Positions 23,821 through 31,043 of a stretch of DNA of 42,152 nt are shown piece by piece. Source of the stretch: JADLHS01 sp964539515 (GTDB taxonomy: Bacteria > Verrucomicrobiota > Verrucomicrobiia > Limisphaerales > JADLHS01); assembly GCA_964539515.1 (NCBI GenBank), contig CAZIJO010000019.1:1-42152 (forward strand), given 5' to 3'. Under the pieces are notes generated by a model, which saw nothing but the letters and a program-made list of their open reading frames with translations, was not told the origin of the DNA and made no database searches. Each line of letters starts with the position of its first letter. Position 1 is the stretch's first letter. The translations under genes were made by a program, and so were the position numbers.

Positions 23821-24485
23821 GTTCAGAACCGGCAGACCCGGCGGCCGGCGCGGATGCGCCGCCGCGGGCAGCTTTGGACCCTGCCCCTGCAACAACTCCA
23901 CCCCCGGTGCTCGATCGGGCGGAGGAGGATGCCATGGTTCAACGGGCAAAGAAAGGTGACCTGGCGGCTTATGATGAATTGGTCCGGCGGTACCAGCAGC
24001 GCATCTATGCCACGGTTTATCACATGACCGCCAACCATGAGGATGCGAACGATCTGGCACAGGAGGCTTTCATCAAGGCGTTCCAAGCTTTGAAGACTTT
24101 CAAGGGTGGTTCCAGCTTTTATACCTGGGTTTACCGCATCGCTGTTAATAAAACGCTCAACTTCCTGAAACAACGCAAGAACCGGAACGCCATGAGCTTG
24201 AACGATCTGGACTTCAGCGCAGAAAACGATCCAGACCTGGTGGCGTTGATTTCGGAGAAGACCCCCCGGCGGGACGCGGCGTTGAGCGAGCTCCAGGAAA
24301 AATTGAACGAAGCGATGTTGCGGTTGTCAGAACCACACAGATTGGTTGTAACGTTGCACGATGTTCAGGGTCTGGCTCACGAAGAGATCGCGGAGATAAT
24401 GGAGTGCAACGTGGGCACGGTGCGGTCCCGCTTGTTTTACGCGCGCCAGCAGTTGCAGGGTTACCTGGTAGATTACCTAAAATGA
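23817..24485 (+). CDS. ECF-type RNA polymerase sigma factor (RpoE-like)
   Basis: 222 residues. A Pro/Ala-rich N-terminal tail of about 40 residues is followed by sigma region 2 (DLAAYDELVRRYQQRIYATVYHMTANHEDANDLAQEAFIKAF, with the DLAQEAF core-binding motif), then SSFYTWVYRIAVNKTLNFLKQRKNR (region 2.4). After a linker comes region 4 (LSEPHRLVVTLHDVQGLAHEEIAEIMECNVGTVRSRLFYARQQL), the helix-turn-helix that reads the -35 box. The start at 23817 shares ATGA with the polyprenyl synthetase stop, and its stop shares ATGA with the next gene, so the three are translationally coupled. The close pairing with a membrane protein suggests control by that protein. Confidence 0.92.
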   Translation: MSSEPADPAAGADAPPRAALDPAPATTPPPVLDRAEEDAMVQRAKKGDLAAYDELVRRYQQRIYATVYHMTANHEDANDLAQEAFIKAFQALKTFKGGSSFYTWVYRIAVNKTLNFLKQRKNRNAMSLNDLDFSAENDPDLVALISEKTPRRDAALSELQEKLNEAMLRLSEPHRLVVTLHDVQGLAHEEIAEIMECNVGTVRSRLFYARQQLQGYLVDYLK

Positions 24486-25012
24486 GTATGAATGCCGATC
24501 GGGATGAGTTTGGTCAGTTGTGCCGGCTGCTGAAGTTAAAGCGACACGAGTTACCGCCACCTCGTTATTTCAATGAATTCTCCGGCCAGGTGATTTCACG
24601 CCTGCGCGCCTCCGCCACGGAAGATCAATCGCAGTCCCTGGCAAAGTTGCTTTCCCAGTCCGCGTGGATGCGGCAACTCTGGCGTGCAATTGAACAGCGG
24701 CCCGCGATGGCCGGGATTTGTACGGCGGCCTTGTGCGGATTGCTGGTCGTCGGGGTATTCCTTACCGACAGCGCAACCCAACCTCCCTCGATTACCGCGG
24801 AGGCAATGACGAAAGATATCCCCCCGACCTTGGAGCTCGTCGGGCAACCTCAACTGGCAGTTGCGGGCGGCGCCCCCAGCACCTCTTTGTTTGGCAGCAG
24901 TACCAACCCGGCCATGCCGCTGCCTGCGGGACCCTCCATGTTCGGGGAACTGCCGAGGCTCGGTGCTCCCCAGCGCGTGAATGGAATGCCCATTCCCGTC
25001 GGGAATCGATAA
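24482..25012 (+). CDS. Single-pass membrane protein, likely partner (anti-sigma-like) of the ECF sigma factor
   Basis: 176 residues: an N-terminal cytoplasmic domain of about 75 residues (FGQLCRLLKLKRHELPPPRYFNEFSGQVISRLRA), one membrane segment (GICTAALCGLLVVGVFLT) and a Pro/Ser-rich outer tail. Position right after the sigma gene with a 4-base overlap is the main argument for anti-sigma function. The zinc anti-sigma motif (H-x3-C-x2-C) is absent, and I recognise no known anti-sigma domain, so it could also be an unrelated envelope protein. The start at 24482 is set by the ATGA overlap; an ATG two codons later is also possible. The message ends at the strong terminator after 25031. Confidence 0.65.
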   Translation: MSMNADRDEFGQLCRLLKLKRHELPPPRYFNEFSGQVISRLRASATEDQSQSLAKLLSQSAWMRQLWRAIEQRPAMAGICTAALCGLLVVGVFLTDSATQPPSITAEAMTKDIPPTLELVGQPQLAVAGGAPSTSLFGSSTNPAMPLPAGPSMFGELPRLGAPQRVNGMPIPVGNR

Positions 25013-25030
25013 TTCGATTCGCCACGTGGT

Positions 25031-25074
25031 AAAGGCACAGGGCGCAACCGTTGGTTGCGCCCTGTGCCTTTTTT
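25031..25074 (+). terminator. Strong intrinsic terminator
   Basis: A perfect 16-bp stem (25034-25049 with 25053-25068) with a 3-base loop, followed by TTTTTT and preceded by AAA that extends the pairing. It closes the polyprenyl synthetase - sigma - membrane protein unit. The complementary strand has only TTT after the stem, so it may act weakly for the convergent gene as well. Confidence 0.95.
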
Positions 25075-25104
25075 GTCGTTTGCTTGCCTGGCAGGGTTGG
25101 GCCG

Positions 25105-26322
25105 TCAGTCCTCCTTGACGAACGCCACCGGCGTGCTGTCGCCGGAGATAACCAGGCGGTTGCCTTCGAACTTTGCGAGGCGCTTGTCCGTACCGCCCTC
25201 CAGGTTTAATTCATAGCCGTCGTTCCCGGCTTTCCACTCGCCTTTCATGTTCTTGGCTTCGCCACTGAACGGCTGGCCGGGCTGCAAGCGAATGACCGGA
25301 AACCCTTTCAGCACCACCATGCGATCGGGTGCCGCCACAATGCTGCTTTTCGGGAACTTCTCGGTCATCCACCCCCGCAATTTCGCCGATTCACCCCCGG
25401 AGGCATTCGGCTTGGTCCGACGATACGCCAGAACGGAGGCGTTGGCGTCGAAGGTCCAGCGGCCCAAGATGCGTTCGCCATCGTACTTGGCGGACTTGCC
25501 GGTTTGAAGAAAGGTCTCCAAATCCTTCAAATCCGGTTGGACCGTTGACCAGACCTGCCGGAGCAACTCCGGATTGTCGAATACCGCCATGGCGGTCGGA
25601 TGTTTCAACACTTCGCGCAACGGTGCCTGCTTCAATCGCATCTCGGCGAAGGCGGTGTCTTGCCCGAGCGTTTGGAATTCCTGCCGTTCACCGAGCGAGA
25701 GGAAACCTGGATAACGCAACAATCGTCCTTCCAACAGTGAATTCTGGTACAACAGCCCCGCCAGGTCGGCCGTGTCATAAAACGCTTCATCCATCGGATC
25801 GACCGCCTTGGCAACCCGGGCCATGCCGGTGCTTTGCAAATCCCGTCCCAGTTGGTTCAGGAGCCGCATGCCGCGCGGATCCGTATCGCCCGAAGCCATC
25901 TGAACGGTCCAGTAGCTAAAAGCGTGAATCACCATGACGATCAAGACCAGATAGGCGACGCCATTAAGCAGTCCCAGGCATGCGCCGAGGCGGTGGTTAA
26001 GCCGTTCCCAGAGACTCAGGCGCAGATCACCCGCCTGGTATTTGTAATAAACATCCACTTTTTGATGGACCACCAGCGCGCCCACCTTGACCAGTGCCAA
26101 AATGACGACAAAAGCGATAAACGGCGGCAGCACCCAAAGCAGGATGGGATTGGTCACACCAAGGAGTTTGAGAAGTGGCAGTACCAGTTTGCCGAGCACT
26201 CCGGCCAGCAGGGTGGCGAGAATGATGCCGAAGAAGGAAATGCCCGCGCGAATGGCCCCCTGCCGATACCCCGCGGCAGCCAGTGATGCCAACAAAACGA
26301 CGGCGAGCAACCAGATTGTCAT
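25105..26322 (-). CDS. CvpA-family membrane protein with a long unassigned C-terminal domain
   Basis: 405 residues. The first 150 match the CvpA/colicin V production family: TIWLLAVVLLASLAAAGYRQGAIRAGISFFGIILATLLAG, the FIAFVVILALVKVGALVV helix and RLNHRLGACLGLLNGVAYLVLIVMVI. CvpA proteins have four membrane helices and an envelope role that is still poorly defined. Residues after 150 form a soluble, probably outer, region: a helical stretch (PMDEAFYDTADLAGLLYQNSLLEGRLLRYPGF) and a C-terminal beta-rich part (TFDANASVLAYRRTKPNASG ... FEGNRLVISGDSTPVAFVKED) that I cannot assign. Ordinary CvpA is about 160-200 residues, so this is a doubled-length form. Convergent with the sigma operon across the terminator. 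Confidence 0.75.
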   Translation of the reverse strand: MTIWLLAVVLLASLAAAGYRQGAIRAGISFFGIILATLLAGVLGKLVLPLLKLLGVTNPILLWVLPPFIAFVVILALVKVGALVVHQKVDVYYKYQAGDLRLSLWERLNHRLGACLGLLNGVAYLVLIVMVIHAFSYWTVQMASGDTDPRGMRLLNQLGRDLQSTGMARVAKAVDPMDEAFYDTADLAGLLYQNSLLEGRLLRYPGFLSLGERQEFQTLGQDTAFAEMRLKQAPLREVLKHPTAMAVFDNPELLRQVWSTVQPDLKDLETFLQTGKSAKYDGERILGRWTFDANASVLAYRRTKPNASGGESAKLRGWMTEKFPKSSIVAAPDRMVVLKGFPVIRLQPGQPFSGEAKNMKGEWKAGNDGYELNLEGGTDKRLAKFEGNRLVISGDSTPVAFVKED

Positions 26323-26513
26323 GTCGCAAAATTAGAAGCCGTCGCCCCCGAAAGCACGCAGAAAATTCCGCGCTTTTTAAGACGCCAGGATGGTGCGCGA
26401 CCTGTGGCCTGCGTCCCACCCAAATGGGGCATCCCCACTCGTAAACCATCGGGCTTAAGAATTTGCATCCTGGAGTCGTTCTCCGTTTGCAAAAGCCATC
26501 CCTGCCGGTCCGA

Positions 26514-27830
26514 TTACATGTGGCTGATGATATTGTCGCCGAAGGCCGAGCACTTGATCTCGGTCGCCCCTTCCATCTGGCGGGCGAAGTCGTAAGTGAC
26601 CCGCTTGCTGCCAATCGCCCCGTTGAGGCCTTTGAGAATCATATCCGCAGCTTCGGTCCAGCCGAGGTAACGCAACATCATTTCGCCGGACAGCACCACG
26701 CTGCCGGGATTGACGACATCCTTGCCCGCATACTTGGGCGCCGTGCCATGGGTGGCTTCGAAAATGGCGTGGCCGCTGATGTAGTTGATGTTGCCGCCGG
26801 GCGCGATCCCGATGCCGCCCACTTGCGCGGCGAGCGCGTCGCTCAGGTAATCGCCGTTGAGATTGAGCGTGGCGATCACATCGAAATCGGTCGGGCGCGT
26901 GAGCACTTGTTGCAGCGTGATGTCGGCGATGGCGTCCTTGATAATCAGGCCCGCGCCGGGTTTGCCTTCCGGAATCTTGCACCACGGTCCGCCGTCCAAT
27001 TCTTCCGCACCGAAATACTTTTTCGCCGTCTCGTAACCCCAGTCGCGAAACGCGCCTTCGGTGTATTTCATGATGTTGCCCTTGTGAACAATCGTCACGC
27101 TCTTGCGTTTGTTCTTGATCGCATAGGCAATTGCACTGTGAATCAGGCGCACGCTGCCGCTGTAACTCACCGGCTTGATGCCGATGCCAACGGCCACCTC
27201 GGACGGAAAGTCCTTCAAACCGACGGCGTTCCAAAACTCGACGGCCTTTTCCCTGGAATTGAAACGAATCTTCTTAAACGCAGCCGGCAGTTCCTTCTCC
27301 AGCAGGTCCAAGATCCTCTTCGCTTCCACCGAGCCAGCCTGATAGTCGATGCCCGCGTAAATATCCTCGGTGTTCTCGCGGAAAATCGTCATATCCACCT
27401 TTTCGGGATGTTTCACGGGCGAGGGCACGCCGGTGAACCATTGAACCGGCCGCAGGCAGACGTAGAGATCGAGCATCTGGCGGAGCGCGACGTTGAGCGA
27501 GCGAATGCCACCGCCGACCGGCGTGGTGAGCGGGCCTTTGATGCCGACGAGATACTCCTTGAACGCCTCGACGGTGTCATCGGGCAGCCAGTTGTTAAAC
27601 TTCTGAAAAGCGGCTTCGCCCGCGAACACCTCAAACCACGAAATTTTGCGCTTGCCACCGTAAGCCTTCGCGACCGCTTCATCGAACACGCGCTCGCTGG
27701 CGGCCCAGATGTCCGGGCCGGTCCCGTCACCGCGAATGAAGGGGACGACAGGGTTTTCCGGCACGTTAAGTTTGCCGGCTTGAATGGAGATTTTTCCGCC
27801 CGCAGGAGGAGTGACGTCTTTGTAGGCCAT
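26514..27830 (-). CDS. icd: NADP-dependent isocitrate dehydrogenase
   Basis: A 438-residue homodimeric Icd of the enteric/bacterial type I class, oxidising isocitrate to 2-oxoglutarate in the TCA cycle. Seen: VPFIRGDGTGPDIW; TPVGGGIRSLNVALRQMLDLYVCLRPVQ with the substrate-contact and phosphorylatable Ser at about residue 111; VDMTIFRENTEDIYAGI; NIMKYTEGAFRDWGY; ATLNLNGDYLSDALAAQVGGIGIAPG with the metal-binding Asp residues; and ATHGTAPKYAGKDVVNPGSV. The start at 27830 is used because the frame further upstream to 28160 is a shadow of the tatD gene. No Shine-Dalgarno sequence is visible. Whether an Icd kinase exists is not shown here. Last gene in a minus-strand run from the zinc-ribbon gene. 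Confidence 0.96.
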   Translation of the reverse strand: MAYKDVTPPAGGKISIQAGKLNVPENPVVPFIRGDGTGPDIWAASERVFDEAVAKAYGGKRKISWFEVFAGEAAFQKFNNWLPDDTVEAFKEYLVGIKGPLTTPVGGGIRSLNVALRQMLDLYVCLRPVQWFTGVPSPVKHPEKVDMTIFRENTEDIYAGIDYQAGSVEAKRILDLLEKELPAAFKKIRFNSREKAVEFWNAVGLKDFPSEVAVGIGIKPVSYSGSVRLIHSAIAYAIKNKRKSVTIVHKGNIMKYTEGAFRDWGYETAKKYFGAEELDGGPWCKIPEGKPGAGLIIKDAIADITLQQVLTRPTDFDVIATLNLNGDYLSDALAAQVGGIGIAPGGNINYISGHAIFEATHGTAPKYAGKDVVNPGSVVLSGEMMLRYLGWTEAADMILKGLNGAIGSKRVTYDFARQMEGATEIKCSAFGDNIISHM

Positions 27831-27912
27831 GTTATGAATGCTGGTTTCGTCTAAGCAGGCTACAGGGAAAGGCTTAACGCGCCCAAAATCAAGGAAAGAA
27901 AATCCCGACGCG

Positions 27913-28728
27913 TCAGGGGTTCGCCAGTTTCGGGAAGAATCTTTCCGCTGTCCGGCAGGTTGCCTCGCTGAGCTCCGCCAGGGAGCAGCCTTTGACTTGG
28001 GCAACGGTCTCGGCAATTTCCTTAACGTACGCCGGTTCGCAGCGTTGGCCGCGGTACGGCACGGGTGCCAGATACGGGCAGTCGGTTTCCAGCATGAACT
28101 CACCCAATGGTGTCGCCGCAACCGTGTCACGCACGTTCTGCCCGTTCTTGAACGTGACAATGCCAGTGAAACTTACGAGGGAACCGAGGGCCAGTACGCG
28201 GTGGAGCGCAGCGGCATCATTGGCGAAACAATGGAATACACCGCGCACACGGTTGGCATATGGCTTCAGTTGCGCCAGGGTGTCCTCGAAACAGTCACCG
28301 CGCTGATGGATGACGCAGTTCAGTCCGGTTTCGGCCGCGACGTCAAGGTGTTGCTGGAAGAGTTCGCGCTGCCGGCGCTGGTAAGTTTCATCTTCCGCGG
28401 GTGTTCCGCCGCGGGAACTCGGCAGGCGATAGTAATCCAACCCGGTTTCGCCGAGAGCGACCACCTTGGGGTGCTTGGCCAACTCGCGCAGGGCAGGGCG
28501 GATGTTATCCGGCGCCTCGATGGCATGGGACGGGTGCCATCCCACGACCGCATAGATGGCCGGATTTTTCTCCGCGAGCTGGATCGCGCGGGCGCTGCTC
28601 GTCAGGTCGGTACCAATCGTAATAATCCGGGTGATGCCGGCGATCTGCGCGCGGTCGATGATGCGGTCGATTTCGGGCGCAAAATCGGGATCGTCCAAGT
28701 GCGCATGGGTGTCGAAGAAAACCGCCAT
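27913..28728 (-). CDS. tatD: TatD-family metal-dependent deoxyribonuclease
   Basis: A 271-residue TIM-barrel hydrolase. Metal ligands are visible in order: FFDTHAHLDDP (H-x-H), VVALGETGLDYYR (Glu bridging two metals), LNCVIHQRGDCFEDTL (His), GVFHCFANDAAAL (His) and EFMLETDCPYLAP (Asp). TatD enzymes are 3'-5' exonucleases acting on DNA and RNA ends and help repair oxidised DNA. The start MAVFFDTHAH at 28728 is chosen because the metal-binding HxH must lie near the N-terminus; codons from 28782 add an unconserved leader. It lies 22 bases after the double NDK gene and 82 bases before icd. Confidence 0.94.
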   Translation of the reverse strand: MAVFFDTHAHLDDPDFAPEIDRIIDRAQIAGITRIITIGTDLTSSARAIQLAEKNPAIYAVVGWHPSHAIEAPDNIRPALRELAKHPKVVALGETGLDYYRLPSSRGGTPAEDETYQRRQRELFQQHLDVAAETGLNCVIHQRGDCFEDTLAQLKPYANRVRGVFHCFANDAAALHRVLALGSLVSFTGIVTFKNGQNVRDTVAATPLGEFMLETDCPYLAPVPYRGQRCEPAYVKEIAETVAQVKGCSLAELSEATCRTAERFFPKLANP

Positions 28729-28750
28729 CGCACTGTCCCGTTGCGGTCGG

Positions 28751-29923
28751 TTATGCGGCGGAGTAGAACTCCTCGACGACACGCCGGAAATTGTTCTCCG
28801 CTGGCTTCACGATGGCGAGTTCGCGCGTGGCACTTTCCGGTGAATCGCTGGCGTGCGCGGCGTTGACCATGATGTTCTGGCCGAATTCGCGGCGGATGGA
28901 TCCGGGTGGGGCTTTGGACGGGTCGGTTGGGCCGAGGACATCACGGATTTTTGCGACCGCGCCCACTCCTTCGTAGATCAACGCAATGCATTTTTCCGTG
29001 CCGGGCTGACCGTGGTCGGCTTCCGGTACCTCGGAGGGCGCGCGGCCCGCCATGAATCGGACGATGTTCTCGAATTGATTGTCCCCGAAAACAGGACCAA
29101 GGGTTTCGCCCAGTTGCTTTTCTGTCTCCTTGGGGATGACAAACCCGAGCTCCTTCTCCAAGGCGACTCTGGCTTTGGTCGCAACCATGTCCTTGAGTTT
29201 GGTGCGAAGAACTTCACGGACGGGGCCGTAGAATTCCATTGCCTCCGCCACGCTCATCCGGAGTACTTTAATGGCAATGATGTACAGGCCGGTTCGGGAG
29301 AAGAAATCGATTACGTTGCCCGGGCGTCCGGTTGGGAAGCGGAAATTGTCCGGCTTGATCAAAACGAGCGTGCGCTGCGGCGTTTCGGTGGGTTGATAGG
29401 TGATTGTGTTCTCCACGAGGCCGCCATCGGAATCTGAAAACTGCGCCCAGAGCTTTAGCTTGGCATTGGCCTCCTCGACGGTCGGCGCCGCCAGGACGGC
29501 GGGTTCAAAGTAACGGACATTGCCATTTTCGTCGTAAATCAGGTCCCCGTACGTGTCGCGGATGGACTCGCCAACCCGGCGGTCGGGGCCGAGGTTGCCA
29601 ACAACGGAGCGCACCTTGCGCACCGCGTCTTCGCCTTTGAACAAAAGCATCATCACCCGGCGACGGCGACCGGTCTTCCCGTCAGGGGAAAGGTATTTCA
29701 AGATATAATCGCGGATCAGTTCCTGGATTTTGCGATCCTGGGGATCGTTGGTCGAAATGATGGCTTCGGAGTATTTTTGAACTAATTCCGGGCCGGGGGC
29801 AAACATGCGCGCGGCGACCAGGTCCAATCCCGTGCGTGAGATCAGTCGGCTGAGGATGCCGCCCGTACGCGACTTGTGCAGCGAGTAGGGCGTGATAATG
29901 ACGTAAGCAAGTTGTTGGGACAT
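28751..29923 (-). CDS. Tandem nucleoside diphosphate kinase-fold protein, first domain degenerate
   Basis: 390 residues made of two NDK-like domains. The second (about 195-390) has LVLIKPDNFRF, PGNVIDFFSRTGLYIIAIKVLRM and near the end VLGPTDPSKAPPGSIRREFGQNIMVNAAHASDSPESATREL. That includes the catalytic His (NAAHASDS) and the HGSDS-like motif, so it could be an active kinase, though with an inserted stretch (KDMVATKARVALEKELGFVI) not found in normal NDK. The first domain (1-190) keeps the fold outline (VIITPYSLHKSRTGGILSRLISRTGLDLVAARM, VRSVVGNLGPDRRVGESIRDTYGD) but has no active-site His. Start 29923 is used; ATG 29932, which overlaps the upstream stop as TGATG, is equally possible. Confidence 0.82.
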   Translation of the reverse strand: MSQQLAYVIITPYSLHKSRTGGILSRLISRTGLDLVAARMFAPGPELVQKYSEAIISTNDPQDRKIQELIRDYILKYLSPDGKTGRRRRVMMLLFKGEDAVRKVRSVVGNLGPDRRVGESIRDTYGDLIYDENGNVRYFEPAVLAAPTVEEANAKLKLWAQFSDSDGGLVENTITYQPTETPQRTLVLIKPDNFRFPTGRPGNVIDFFSRTGLYIIAIKVLRMSVAEAMEFYGPVREVLRTKLKDMVATKARVALEKELGFVIPKETEKQLGETLGPVFGDNQFENIVRFMAGRAPSEVPEADHGQPGTEKCIALIYEGVGAVAKIRDVLGPTDPSKAPPGSIRREFGQNIMVNAAHASDSPESATRELAIVKPAENNFRRVVEEFYSAA

Positions 29924-29931
29924 AGACGGCA

Positions 29932-30129
29932 TCAACCGACGGCAGGTGGGGGCGTAGGGGGAGCGGGGGTGGGTGGGGTCACGGCTTTGCCGCCCAAGAT
30001 CTTAAACATCACAGTGCCGCAGGTAGGGCATTTCCCCTTAATGGCCTTGCGCCCGTTTTTCATGACTTCTTCAATGCCATCGGTGATTTCCTTCTTGGCT
30101 TTACACTTAACGCAGTATCCTTCGGCCAT
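29932..30129 (-). CDS. Small zinc-ribbon protein (DUF5679-like)
   Basis: 65 residues: MAEGYCVKCKAKKEITDGIE ... KGKCPTCGTVMFKILG, with two CxxC knuckles (CVKC and CPTC) about 30 residues apart, the mark of a one-zinc ribbon. This is the DUF5679 pattern. A Pro/Ala/Thr tail follows. Function unknown; such ribbons often bind nucleic acid or assist another protein. Its stop overlaps or abuts the start of the NDK-like gene, so the two are probably coupled. Confidence 0.85.
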   Translation of the reverse strand: MAEGYCVKCKAKKEITDGIEEVMKNGRKAIKGKCPTCGTVMFKILGGKAVTPPTPAPPTPPPAVG

Positions 30130-30354
30130 AAGTTTTTTCGCGACCGCAACGCACCATGCGCCGGGCGGTTACGAGCGGGAGTGTGCGGGCGGCGAACGGT
30201 GGCGTCAACTTGGAAAGGGCTATGGAATGGGCTCCGAAGGGGAGATCCAGACCCGTGACCGCCGAGAGATAGCGCTTAAGCCAATAGAATTCAATGATTT
30301 GAGCTTTGACAGATTGGGGTATTCCGGGCGGAGTGGTCGCCCGCCGAGGTCCGT

Positions 30355-30954
30355 CTACCGGGCTGGGAACGGTTCCGGCCACCTTTCGAGTTCTTGGCTT
30401 ACTCGTTCTACTGGCAGGCCGACTACGTTGCTGTAGGAACCAGAGATTTCTTCGATGATCAGCTCCCTACGTTCCTGAATGGCGTATGCACCGGCTTTGT
30501 CGAGGGGATTCATGTGGGAAAGGTAATCCCGGACCTGCTCCGCGGTGAGCGGGCGAAACCGCACGTCCGTACTGACGGCGAAAATTCGTTCCCTATGGGG
30601 CCGCAGGTGGATCAGGCTTACGCCCGTGATCACCTGATGGGTGCGCCCTTGCAGACGGGTGAGCATCCGCTGCGCCTCGGCGAGATGCGCGGGTTTCCCC
30701 AGAATTTCGCGCTCGAGAAAGACCAAAGTGTCCGCCCCCAGCACGAGCGCGTCGGGAAACCGCTTGGCCACGGCGCGTGCCTTGCGATGCGCGTTGAGCT
30801 GACACAACTCGTAGGGCGACAAATGCTCATCCGCCAGCTCCGTTGCGTCACTCGGGATCACCTCAAACTCCGCCCCCAACTGGCGCAACAACTCCACCCG
30901 CCGGGGCGAAGCCGAAGCCAGGATCAAGGGCGGAAGCGAGCGGGCGGCAGCCAC
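30355..30954 (-). CDS. maf: Maf-like nucleoside triphosphate pyrophosphatase
   Basis: A 199-residue Maf/HAM1-superfamily enzyme that hydrolyses non-canonical or excess NTPs (dTTP/UTP type) to NMP. Seen: LILASASPRRVELLRQLG (the invariant SxSPRR), LNAHRKARAVAKRFPDALVLGADTLVFLEREILGKP (catalytic Asp in GADT), RTHQVITGVSLI, and DKAGAYAIQERRELIIEEISGSYSNVVGLPVERV, with YAIQ and the SYSNVVGLP closure. There is no ATG at the right place; GTG at 30954 puts SASPRR about 15 residues in, as in relatives. The start region faces the plus-strand MCP gene 90 bases away. Confidence 0.92.
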   Translation of the reverse strand: MAAARSLPPLILASASPRRVELLRQLGAEFEVIPSDATELADEHLSPYELCQLNAHRKARAVAKRFPDALVLGADTLVFLEREILGKPAHLAEAQRMLTRLQGRTHQVITGVSLIHLRPHRERIFAVSTDVRFRPLTAEQVRDYLSHMNPLDKAGAYAIQERRELIIEEISGSYSNVVGLPVERVSQELERWPEPFPAR

Positions 30955-31043
30955 AACCGCAGCATAAAGCCCCCGCGCCCAAAAAACAAACCTTCTTGTT
31001 TTTCCGCCGCGAGACCCCGATGATGCGCCCACATGCGGCGCCC

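Noticed and set aside
26463..27854. Plus-strand frame of 463 codons opposite icd
   Set aside because: Antisense of a conserved enzyme; no domain recognised.
30982..31003. AAAAACAA/TTGTTTTT hairpin before wspA
   Set aside because: Eight A/T-dominated pairs with a 6-base loop; too weak for a terminator and more likely chance, though it lies in the maf-wspA promoter region.
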